Below are positions 1-6,316 of a stretch of DNA of 8,305 nucleotides, piece after piece. The notes below the pieces were generated by a model. It was not told where the DNA came from and searched no databases. It was given only the letters and a program-made list of their open reading frames with translations. The number at the start of each line of letters is the position of its first letter. Position 1 is the first letter of the stretch. This stretch comes from Timaviella sp038204505 (GTDB taxonomy: Bacteria > Cyanobacteriota > Cyanobacteriia > Elainellales > Elainellaceae), in the NCBI GenBank assembly GCA_038204505.1, contig JBBRCV010000240.1, positions 1 through 8,305 of the forward strand, in the 5' to 3' direction. The translations under genes were made by a program, and so were the position numbers.

Positions 1-174
1 CAATGCTGTACCAAATCCTGGTTTTTCTTTTTTTAGATGTTTGTACTCATCTACAGATAATAAAATAGAAACTTGCTGCCCTTGGCGAGTAATCTCAATT
101 GCATCGCCATGCTCAACCGCTTGAATAATGTCATTCAACTGAGCCTGAGCCTGTTCAATTGAATATTGAGTCAT
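1..174 (-). CDS. Phd/YefM-family antitoxin, partial (N-terminal 58 residues)
   Basis: This is the N-terminal part of a type II toxin-antitoxin antitoxin; the reading frame is still open at base 1, so the C-terminus is missing. The 58 visible residues begin MTQYSIEQAQAQLNDIIQAV, continue with EIT-RQGQQVSILLS, and then VDEYKHL. This matches the Phd/YefM fold: a first strand and helix with the A-x-x-x-L-N/x-I pattern, a beta hairpin around I-T-R-x-G, and the V/L-S-x-x-E-Y segment. In this family the N-terminal domain binds the operator DNA and the missing C-terminal tail wraps the toxin. The start is well supported: GGAGGT lies at 184-189, nine bases before the ATG. The partner toxin would be expected just beyond the left edge, but which family (RelE/YoeB-like, Doc or PIN) cannot be told. 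A solitary antitoxin is also possible. Confidence 0.85.
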   Translation of the reverse strand, partial: MTQYSIEQAQAQLNDIIQAVEHGDAIEITRQGQQVSILLSVDEYKHLKKEKPGFGTAL

Positions 175-183
175 GATGGTGAT

Positions 184-189
184 ACCTCC
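184..189 (-). promoter_or_regulatory. Ribosome binding site of the antitoxin gene
   Basis: The minus strand reads GGAGGT nine bases upstream of the ATG. It is the strongest Shine-Dalgarno match in the window and fixes the antitoxin start. Strong initiation fits the usual need to make antitoxin in excess of toxin; that link is inference. Confidence 0.7.
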
Positions 190-339
190 AGAATTTAATA
201 CAGGGTTGTCATGGCAAATCTACTGATTTCCTCAACAATTTTTTCAGATCAAATGTGCTAGCGGTTTTTGTAAAGTTAGGTCAAGGTAAGCGCTGAAGTT
301 GTACTGTTAATCTCTCAAAAACTGCTTCCATCTTAATCA

Positions 340-1167
340 CTATTGTTGCTGAGTTGAGTAAACAGCTTGCATTCCCCAGAAAATTAAATTTGGGTCAACT
401 ATTATTTGGGTAGCTAGGACTGGAAATTGAGTTTGTAAATGTTGAAAAAACACATCACGATCGCCCCCCGTCAACGCGATCGCCCCCACCGGAAAACGTT
501 CTAACCACGCCTCGCTATAATCCTGAATACTTGCCAACAGTGTATGAATAATCCCGCTCCGAATCGAATCCGGCGTGCTCATCGCCCAACGACAAGGCAT
601 AACAGCGCTTTGGGAATCAACCGATGGTAAAGCCGCAGTATTTTGGAAAAGCGATCGCAATTGTGTCTGCAATCCGGCAACAATTGCGCCCCCGAAAAAC
701 TGCGCTTGCTCATCGATCGCCGTAAACGTTAGGGCTGTGCCTGCATCAATCACCAGCACCGGAAACCCTAATGTTTTAGAAGCCCCCAATAAGGCAAGAG
801 CGCGATCGATTCCCAGCGAAGGATATAGCCCTTTAATCGGTACTTGCCCTAAGCTTAGAACTCGCACTTGGGGATAAACCTGCCACAGTGCGGTTTGAGA
901 AGGCACAACTGAGGCAATCCATAGCGGCGAATGGGGGTGAAGAGTGAGCGGTCGCAGCAAGTCGCAGGCTTCGTCGGGAATTGATTTGGAGAGAGGGTTG
1001 AGGGTTGGAGTTAATAAAGCAGCGATCGCTTCGGACGACAAATAAGAAATCTCCCAGGTCTGCTGGAGGGTAGAGTTAAGGAACCAAGCCCAGTGCAGAC
1101 GAGAGTTACCAATCATTAATGCTAGCCAGGATTGGGCTAGCCATGACTGGGTAAGTAGAGCCTTCAC
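340..1167 (-). CDS. coaX: Type III pantothenate kinase (CoaX)
   Basis: Phosphorylates pantothenate with ATP, the first committed step of coenzyme A synthesis, in the cytosol as a dimer of ASKHA-fold subunits. Motifs, numbered from the GTG start: IGNSRLHW (19-26, motif 1), YPSLGIDRA (115-123, with the conserved GxDR aspartate D121), VIDAGTALTF (139-148, motif 3 with D141), GGAIVAGLQ (159-167), TGGD (233-236) and DPNLIFWGM (258-266). The length, 275 residues, is normal. I chose GTG at 1165-1167 because it overlaps the TPR gene's stop as GTGA, the usual sign of translational coupling, and puts motif 1 near the N-terminus. A longer ATG start at 1290 would add 41 residues lying wholly over the TPR gene and unlike the family. 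Odd points: motif 1 has Met where most CoaX proteins have Asp, and the N-terminus contains a duplicated QSWLA. Confidence 0.92.
   Translation of the reverse strand: MKALLTQSWLAQSWLALMIGNSRLHWAWFLNSTLQQTWEISYLSSEAIAALLTPTLNPLSKSIPDEACDLLRPLTLHPHSPLWIASVVPSQTALWQVYPQVRVLSLGQVPIKGLYPSLGIDRALALLGASKTLGFPVLVIDAGTALTFTAIDEQAQFFGGAIVAGLQTQLRSLFQNTAALPSVDSQSAVMPCRWAMSTPDSIRSGIIHTLLASIQDYSEAWLERFPVGAIALTGGDRDVFFQHLQTQFPVLATQIIVDPNLIFWGMQAVYSTQQQ
1120..1149 (-). repeat. 15-bp tandem duplication in the 5' end of coaX
   Basis: Two adjacent 15-base units, 1120-1134 and 1135-1149, agree at 12 of 15 positions and encode QSWLA-QSWLA in frame at residues 7-16 of CoaX. The second copy forms part of the conserved SWLALMIGN entry into the first strand; the first copy is an added N-terminal pentapeptide. 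Confidence 0.7.
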
Positions 1168-3140
1168 GGGTTCGCTTTCCAGGCACGAGTGGATGCCAGC
1201 GATCGATAGGGATTTTCGCCAGCTAAGAGCGATCGCCAGTATTGCGCCGCATCTTTTGGAGCGCCCATCACCACCCACATATCTAACCAAGATCGAGCCG
1301 CATCATAGTTCTTTTGCGCTACCAAAAGCTCTAGTTTGATATCGCAGAAAGCATTAAATTCGCTGTAGTGGAAGCGATCGCGGCTAACGAGAGGCTGTAA
1401 TAGGGCTTCGGCTTCGGCAAGTTCGCCCTGTTTAATGTGGAAACGGGCGATCGCAATTCGGGCAAAAGCGTAATCTGGATCTTGCTGGTGCAGCGATTGA
1501 ATGATCGCCAATGCTTCTTCTGGCTTGCCTTGGCGTTCGTAGGCAGTTGCCAGGTTGTAGCCCAAATCTAAGGCAGTTGGCTCTAGCTTGAGGGCTTGTT
1601 TGAGGGGATATTCGGCTTTTGCCCAGTTGTTATCTTTGAGAGCGGCGATCGCCTGGCGGGTCAGCTTGTCTACCTCTGGCGAGTGATTGTGCGCCACTTC
1701 ATCATGCAGCTCGTAGCCTAATAGCGTCACATCTCGCCATTCACCCGCTATCCATAGCCGCATGTTTGAGTCGCGGAGTTTGCGGGCGACCACTTGGGCT
1801 GCCTGTTGCCGCATGTTGTCTGAACCAGATTGACTCAGGGCAAATTCCTTCAAGATTTGGTACATTTCTGGCTTGTCAGTCATCAGGGCTAAATTCAGGG
1901 CAAGCTGACGACCTGCGCCATCGCCCTGATCTAATAGCATCGGAATCAGCGTTCCCACTTCTGGATGGTTTTGAAGATACTGTTGAGTCGCTGTTCGCAA
2001 GTCGTCTTCGTTGTCCGACTGAGCCGCCTCTTGCAGTAAAAATACATCATCTGATGCTTGGGGGCTAATCCAGTAGTTTAGGGGAAATGCCCAGGGGCTT
2101 TGGCGTTGAGTTATGGATTGTTGTAAATCAGCAAGGTTGTCGGCGGCTAGGTCGAAGTCTGGTGAAACTTCTAATGCCTTTTGCCAATATTCACGCGCCT
2201 GTCTTTCGCTGCCCAGGCGCATCGTTGCTACCGCCGCTAAGTGATAAAGCAAGGGCGGCAGTGATTCCTCGCTAATGGCTTCTGCCTGATGAAAAACTTC
2301 TAGTATGCCCGGATAATCACCCAGAAAACTGAGTGCTTCTGCTTGCTTTTGCCAAACATCGGGCTTGTCAGAGGAAATAGCTTTGAGCCGAGTTACGGTT
2401 TGTTGTGCCAAATCGTTATGTCCGCTTAAGCGCTGATAGCGAGCCAGGTTAGATAGCGCGTGAGCATTTTCGGGATCAGCCTCTAAAACGGAATTAGCTA
2501 CGGCGATCGCTTCTTCCCAGTTGCCATCCAGCGCCATCATTAAACTGAGATTGTTGCGGGCAGGTAAATAGTTAGGATGAATCTGCAAAAGCTGTTCCGA
2601 AACTTGCTTCCCTGCCTCCACATCGCCATCTGCCATGTATAACTGCGCTAGCTCATGCAACGCCGCCACTTCCAGCCCCTGTTCTGGGGTTAAAGATTCG
2701 CCCAGATGTAATTCGGCAATAACTCGCTCTGTTATTTCTTCCAGCTTCGGGACGGCATCCCGAATTTCTGCGGCTTTGGGATGAGTGGGCGATCGCTCCA
2801 AAAACTTCTGAAAGGCTTGCAGTGCCAGGGTTGTCCGAGCACCCGCCATATACGCCCCGCCCAACGCTAACATCAGTCCGGCATCATCAGGCTTAAGCTG
2901 GCTCAACCGACGACAAATAATTTGGTACTCAGTAAAATCTTGAATTTGATAATTTAGTGCTGCCAGCAGTCTCAGCACTTCTTCTTGGTCGGGGTGCTGG
3001 TCATCGAGCGCTTCTAAAATATCTCTTGCCTGCGCCCATTGCCCCTTCCGCATCAGGGCTTCAGCTTTATTGACGTTACTCGTCAAGGACGCTGTGCCAA
3101 AGCCACGCAGTTGTGTATCTCGCTTGATTTTTTTTGCCAT
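1164..3140 (-). CDS. Large TPR-repeat protein of unknown function
   Basis: A 658-residue, almost wholly helical protein built of tetratricopeptide repeats, which normally act as protein-binding scaffolds. Repeat-like units (a W/G-N/D-W-x-x-A pattern followed by x-x-P) occur at about 24-55, 86-120, 157-190, 203-225, 226-260, 262-285 and 294-338. A second block covers about 490-522 (KDNNWAKAEYPLKQALKLEP), 523-556 (GKPEEALAIIQSLHQQDPDY), 557-590 and 600-640. Residues 345-485 between the blocks are less repeat-like. There is no signal peptide or membrane segment: the N-terminus MAKKIKRDTQ is basic and polar, so the protein is probably cytosolic. The start at 3140 has GAGGA eight bases upstream. 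The gene lies directly before coaX with a 4-base overlap, so the two are likely co-translated. No enzymatic domain is visible, and I cannot assign a partner or pathway. Confidence 0.88.
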   Translation of the reverse strand: MAKKIKRDTQLRGFGTASLTSNVNKAEALMRKGQWAQARDILEALDDQHPDQEEVLRLLAALNYQIQDFTEYQIICRRLSQLKPDDAGLMLALGGAYMAGARTTLALQAFQKFLERSPTHPKAAEIRDAVPKLEEITERVIAELHLGESLTPEQGLEVAALHELAQLYMADGDVEAGKQVSEQLLQIHPNYLPARNNLSLMMALDGNWEEAIAVANSVLEADPENAHALSNLARYQRLSGHNDLAQQTVTRLKAISSDKPDVWQKQAEALSFLGDYPGILEVFHQAEAISEESLPPLLYHLAAVATMRLGSERQAREYWQKALEVSPDFDLAADNLADLQQSITQRQSPWAFPLNYWISPQASDDVFLLQEAAQSDNEDDLRTATQQYLQNHPEVGTLIPMLLDQGDGAGRQLALNLALMTDKPEMYQILKEFALSQSGSDNMRQQAAQVVARKLRDSNMRLWIAGEWRDVTLLGYELHDEVAHNHSPEVDKLTRQAIAALKDNNWAKAEYPLKQALKLEPTALDLGYNLATAYERQGKPEEALAIIQSLHQQDPDYAFARIAIARFHIKQGELAEAEALLQPLVSRDRFHYSEFNAFCDIKLELLVAQKNYDAARSWLDMWVVMGAPKDAAQYWRSLLAGENPYRSLASTRAWKANP

Positions 3141-3148
3141 GATGGAAG

Positions 3149-3153
3149 TCCTC
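3149..3153 (-). promoter_or_regulatory. Ribosome binding site of the TPR gene
   Basis: The minus strand reads GAGGA eight bases before the ATG at 3138-3140, a normal Shine-Dalgarno position that supports this start. Confidence 0.55.
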
Positions 3154-3160
3154 AGCGATG

Positions 3161-3228
3161 ATTGGGAATAGGGTTAAGCGCTGACCGGGTTGTCGTCACT
3201 GCATACCATTGGGAATAGTAGCATTCCC
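3161..3228. repeat. GGGAAT repeats in the divergent TPR/comB control region
   Basis: The 11-mer ATTGGGAATAG occurs twice in the same orientation, at 3161-3171 and 3208-3218. The second copy is followed by an inverted ATTCCC at 3223-3228, giving a GGGAAT-6 nt-ATTCCC dyad (3211-3228). The elements sit between two divergent genes, so they could be regulator binding sites for either. No clear -35/-10 pair was found. Known cyanobacterial operators do not obviously match. Confidence 0.4.
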
Positions 3229-3292
3229 GATCGCTCTCCTGCTCACCATTCGCCATAAGATAGAAACTTGTTGCACTTAGGCAAACCCGCTT

Positions 3293-4018
3293 GTGAAAAT
3301 CTCTGTATTCCACACTCCCGAACTTACCCCAACTGGTTCTATGCCAGACTGCGCGATCGCCATCGACGTTCTCCGCGCCACAACCACGATGGCAACTGCA
3401 TTACAATCCGGGGCTGAAGCAGTGCAGGTGTTTAGCGACATGGATCGGCTCATGCAGGTCAGCGAAAAATGGTCGCCTGACAAGCGCCTCCGGGCTGGAG
3501 AGCGGGGCGGTGGAACGGTTGCTGGCTGTGACTTAGGCAATTCACCGTTAGCTTGCACACCTGAATTAATGACAGGCAAGCGCTTGTTTATCAGCACCAC
3601 GAATGGCACTCGTTGTTTGGAACGGATTCAAGGGGCAAAGACGGTTCTGGCAGCGGCGCTAATTAACCGCTCTGCTGTCGTTGATTATTTATTGAAACAT
3701 CAGCCAGAAACGGTTTGGATTGTTGGCTCCGGTTGGGAAGGAGCTTATTCGTTAGAAGATACGGTCTGTGCTGGCGCGATCGCCCATAACCTCAAAGCAC
3801 AGCACACTGAAGTAGTAGAGGGCAATGATGAAGTGGTGGGGGCGATCGCGCTTTACACCCAATGGCACGACAAATTGCTAGAACTCCTCCACCACGCTAG
3901 CCACGGTCAACGCCTGCTGCGATTAAATTGTCTAGAAGATCTAAAGTATTGCGCCCAAACCGATATTTTAGAAGCGCTGCCGATTCAGAAAGAGCCTGGA
4001 GTTTTAGTTAAATATTGA
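3293..4018 (+). CDS. comB: ComB-family 2-phosphosulfolactate phosphatase homologue
   Basis: ComB hydrolyses (R)-2-phospho-3-sulfolactate to sulfolactate and phosphate in a Mg-dependent reaction, known from methanogen coenzyme M synthesis. The 241 residues match the family's usual length and carry its recognisable blocks: AIDVLRATTTMATAL (23-37), the RAGERGG segment (67-73), GNSPL (82-86), the STTNGTR segment (101-107), and GSGWEGAYSLEDTVCAGAI (145-163). There is no signal peptide, so it should be cytosolic. The start is GTG at 3293; the nearest Shine-Dalgarno-like bases (TAGG, 3278-3281) are weak and 11 bases away. The VKISVFHTPE beginning has the family's first strand, so the start is likely right. 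The gene stands alone, divergent from the TPR gene and convergent with kimA. The fold assignment is firm; the true substrate in a cyanobacterium is uncertain because coenzyme M is not expected there. Confidence 0.88.
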   Translation: MKISVFHTPELTPTGSMPDCAIAIDVLRATTTMATALQSGAEAVQVFSDMDRLMQVSEKWSPDKRLRAGERGGGTVAGCDLGNSPLACTPELMTGKRLFISTTNGTRCLERIQGAKTVLAAALINRSAVVDYLLKHQPETVWIVGSGWEGAYSLEDTVCAGAIAHNLKAQHTEVVEGNDEVVGAIALYTQWHDKLLELLHHASHGQRLLRLNCLEDLKYCAQTDILEALPIQKEPGVLVKY

Positions 4019-4033
4019 GGATGAATGTTGCGA

Positions 4034-4079
4034 AAATCGGCTCAGAATGTCTCGATCGTGGAACACTCTAAGCCGATTT
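4034..4079 (+). terminator. Inverted repeat just downstream of comB, possible terminator
   Basis: AAATCGGCT (4034-4042) pairs perfectly with AGCCGATTT (4071-4079). After one mismatch the stem continues with AGA/TCT (4044-4046, 4067-4069), leaving a 20-base loop. It begins 16 bases after the comB stop, where a terminator would sit. There is no clear T tract after it and the loop is large, so its role is uncertain. Confidence 0.4.
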
Positions 4080-4173
4080 ATCAAACTTAACCCGACTAAG
4101 TTTTACTCAACATTGAGCTTGGTATTTGCCCGAAGCAAGCACTCTGATCAAAACAAATTAAACGCCGTGACTA

Positions 4174-4195
4174 ACAAGGGGCTTAAGCCCCTTGT
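4174..4195. terminator. Perfect 22-bp palindrome between convergent comB and kimA
   Basis: Both strands read ACAAGGGGCTT-AAGCCCCTTGT without mismatch. The palindrome lies 21 bases past the kimA stop and about 155 bases past the comB stop, so it could end transcripts from both sides. It lacks a T tract on either side, which is common for cyanobacterial 3' hairpins. From memory, GGGGCTTAAGCCCC-type palindromes recur between genes in many cyanobacterial genomes, so it may instead be a dispersed repeat. Confidence 0.55.
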
Positions 4196-4215
4196 CCTAA
4201 CTGACCTAAGTCAAT

Positions 4216-6051
4216 CTACAAAAAGTATCGAACCGTTGTAATCACTCGGCTACGCTTGTTCCGTAGACCAATCTTTAAAAACAGCGTAGTTTGATTATGC
4301 AAAACTTCTTCCCACCAGTTGCGCGTGATGAATGCTGGAACAATGATGGTAGAAAAGATGCCAGGATGACTAGATTCAAAATCAGCGATGAAATCAACCA
4401 ACGGATCAACCAGTGAACGATAAGGCGAATCCAAAATGACCAGAGGACTATCAGGTTCAAGCTGTGCCCATCGTTGCCGCAGTTTCTCTCCATCCGTAAA
4501 GCCGATGTCTACATGCACCGCCACAATTTCATCAGCAATGAGACGGGCGTAGTCGAGTGCCTCTACAGTACCTCGATGGACTTGTCCTACTAAGAGAATG
4601 GCGGGGTGTGTGGCTGTTTCTACTCTAGGGCGGGGAATGTAACTCCGAGGTGCTAAATCATCCAGGCTCAGCCTTCTTGCCACGTAGTCATAGTGCCGCC
4701 GGACGCTGAGGAACAGATACACCGTTAGTGGAATTGCCACGACGACAACCCAAGCGCCTAGCCTAAACTTAGTTGCCACAATGGTCGCCAAAACGATCGC
4801 CGTGACCACTGCACCCAACGCATTAACTGCCCCGCTCGATCGCCATCCTGCCGTTTTCTCAAGGTACCAGTGCCGCACCATCCCCGCCTGAGATAACGTA
4901 AACGACGTAAACACGCCCACAGCATAAAGCGGAATCACAGCGTTGGTTTGCCCCTGGAAGATAACGACCAAGAAAGCGGCGCAGAGACTTAAGAAAATGA
5001 TGCCGTTGGAATAAACGAGGCGATCGCCCAACAGCGCCAACTGCCGAGGCAAAAACTTATCTCGCGCCAAGAAATAACACAGCCTGGGAAAATCGGCATA
5101 GCTGGTATTAGCAGCGAGTAGCAAAATCAACAGCGTCGCCGTTTGTAGCACAAAATAAAACCATCCATCTCCTACCACCTGCCGCCCTAGCAAAGAAACC
5201 ACCGTCTGCCCTTCTACAGGCAGGACGTGATAAACATTAGCCAGGTAAGTAATTCCCAAAAACATCACGCCTAAGATGACACCTAGATACAGCAGCGTCG
5301 TCCGCGCGTTTTTCCACTCTGGCGGCTTAAACGCCATAACCCCATCAGAAATTGCCTCTACGCCCGTCAGCGCTGTACACCCTGCCGAGAACGCCCGCAG
5401 CACAAAAAACAGACCCAGTGATTCTTTTACTGGCACCGAGGGATAGGGCGGAGCTACATATCCGGTTGCCTGTTGATAAAACCCCAGCCCCATCAAAATA
5501 AAGACACAGACAATGAAGGCATAGGTCGGAAACATGAACAGATTTCCTGATTCTCTTAGCCCTCGCAGGTTCGCCAGCATAATCAGAAAAATAAAGACTA
5601 AACACAGCTCCACCGTGTAGGGTTGTAAAGATGGTAAAGCCGAAGTCAAAGCCGCAGTGCCTGCCGAAACGCTGACCGTCACGGTCAAAATATAATCAAT
5701 CATCAACGAACCTGCCGCTACCAATCCTGGCACTAACCCCAGGTTCTCGCGCGCCACAATATAAGAGCCGCCACCTTTAGGGTAGGCTTTGATGGTTTGT
5801 CGGTAAGATAGGATGACAATACCTAAGAGGAGGATAATTGCTGCCGCAATTGGAAACGACAAGCCTAAAGCTCCACTACCCGCCGTAACCAGCACTAGCA
5901 AAATTTCTTCAGTAGCATAAGCAACTGAGGACAATGCATCTGAAGAGAGCACTGCTAGCCCGGCTGCTCTTGTGAGTCGCTCTTCTGCGTGAGCCGCTGT
6001 GGGCAGCGATCGCCCAATAATTAAACGCTTTAGCCCAGAATATAAAGACAT
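4216..6051 (-). CDS. kimA: KimA-type potassium importer (APC superfamily permease)
   Basis: A 611-residue inner-membrane transporter. It resembles Bacillus subtilis KimA (formerly YdaO), a proton-coupled high-affinity K+ importer inhibited by cyclic di-AMP, along its whole length, as recalled without an alignment tool. Shared blocks: KRLIIGRSL near the start, AVLSSDALSSVAYATEEIL (33-51), YPKGGGSYIVARENLG (90-105), DYILTVTVSVSAGT (119-132), TALTGVEAIS (226-235), IPLYAVGVF (373-381) and LHNQT (584-588). D38, Y45 and Y120 fall where KimA has residues thought to bind K+. About 12 hydrophobic segments span 30-450. The remaining cytosolic part (about 484-611) has a universal-stress-protein-like layout. 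The start at 6051 fits the KimA N-terminus but has no good Shine-Dalgarno sequence. The gene is divergent from era. Annotation as a generic amino-acid permease would be the cautious alternative. Confidence 0.85.
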   Translation of the reverse strand: MSLYSGLKRLIIGRSLPTAAHAEERLTRAAGLAVLSSDALSSVAYATEEILLVLVTAGSGALGLSFPIAAAIILLLGIVILSYRQTIKAYPKGGGSYIVARENLGLVPGLVAAGSLMIDYILTVTVSVSAGTAALTSALPSLQPYTVELCLVFIFLIMLANLRGLRESGNLFMFPTYAFIVCVFILMGLGFYQQATGYVAPPYPSVPVKESLGLFFVLRAFSAGCTALTGVEAISDGVMAFKPPEWKNARTTLLYLGVILGVMFLGITYLANVYHVLPVEGQTVVSLLGRQVVGDGWFYFVLQTATLLILLLAANTSYADFPRLCYFLARDKFLPRQLALLGDRLVYSNGIIFLSLCAAFLVVIFQGQTNAVIPLYAVGVFTSFTLSQAGMVRHWYLEKTAGWRSSGAVNALGAVVTAIVLATIVATKFRLGAWVVVVAIPLTVYLFLSVRRHYDYVARRLSLDDLAPRSYIPRPRVETATHPAILLVGQVHRGTVEALDYARLIADEIVAVHVDIGFTDGEKLRQRWAQLEPDSPLVILDSPYRSLVDPLVDFIADFESSHPGIFSTIIVPAFITRNWWEEVLHNQTTLFLKIGLRNKRSRVITTVRYFL

Positions 6052-6237
6052 CGGTAGTTCAGTGCGTGGTGATTCAGAGTTGGTTTTTCAAGACATGACC
6101 CACAAGAGATCATACGGGGTTAGGGTAATCATTAAAATTTATAGATAAACTTGTAGATCCATGAAAATCTAGATTTAAAGATTGGGTCGCTAAAAGAAAC
6201 TGAGTGATGATTCTGGATCTGCTGCCTATTGTCCCCC

Positions 6238-6288
6238 ACAGTTATAAAAAACAGTCAAGTATAGAAAACAGTCAAGCCTTACAGTCAA
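6238..6288. repeat. Regularly spaced ACAGTCAA repeats between kimA and era
   Basis: ACAGTCAA occurs at 6251-6258, 6268-6275 and 6281-6288, with a degenerate fourth copy, ACAGTTAT, at 6238-6245. Start-to-start spacings are 13, 17 and 13 bases, a symmetric arrangement. On the minus strand each perfect copy begins with TTGACT, a close -35 match facing kimA. The array may be a cluster of regulator sites, overlapping promoters, or the result of local duplication. Confidence 0.55.
6258..6288 (-). promoter_or_regulatory. Candidate kimA promoter
   Basis: On the minus strand, TTGACT (6288-6283) is followed after 19 bases by TATACT (6263-6258), a recognisable -35/-10 pair with a slightly long spacer. 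It would give a leader of about 200 bases before kimA. I looked in that leader for the conserved blocks of the cyclic di-AMP (ydaO) riboswitch and did not find them. Confidence 0.3.
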
Positions 6289-6306
6289 AAAATAAAGCAT
6301 TCATAC

Positions 6307-6310
6307 AGGT
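6307..6310 (+). promoter_or_regulatory. Ribosome binding site deciding the era start
   Basis: AGGT lies six bases before the ATG at 6317. The next in-frame ATG (codon 10) has nothing similar upstream, so the first ATG is preferred. Confidence 0.45.
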
Positions 6311-6316
6311 AGTTAA

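Noticed and set aside
575..877. 100-residue plus-strand frame opposite coaX
   Set aside because: Antisense shadow of coaX with no family features and no ribosome site recognised.
340..1290. Longer CoaX reading frame starting at the ATG at 1290
   Set aside because: Its first 41 residues lie entirely over the TPR gene and do not resemble CoaX; the GTG at 1167 gives a normal length and a GTGA overlap.
1766..2275. Two plus-strand frames opposite the TPR gene
   Set aside because: They are shadows of a strongly coding minus-strand gene; their composition is Pro/Arg/Cys-rich and unlike real proteins.
3277..3609. 110-residue minus-strand frame opposite comB
   Set aside because: Antisense of a clear ComB coding region; no recognisable motif.
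4047..4241. 64-residue plus-strand frame after comB
   Set aside because: It runs through the inverted repeat and the 22-bp palindrome, overlaps the end of kimA, and has no ribosome site or family resemblance.
4275..5605. Two minus-strand frames inside kimA (4275-4493 and 5345-5605)
   Set aside because: Same-strand out-of-frame shadows of kimA.
6052..6316. Cyclic di-AMP (ydaO) riboswitch ahead of kimA
   Set aside because: Expected from KimA biology, but the conserved purine-rich blocks of the ydaO motif are not visible in the 265-base minus-strand leader. A covariance search would settle it.
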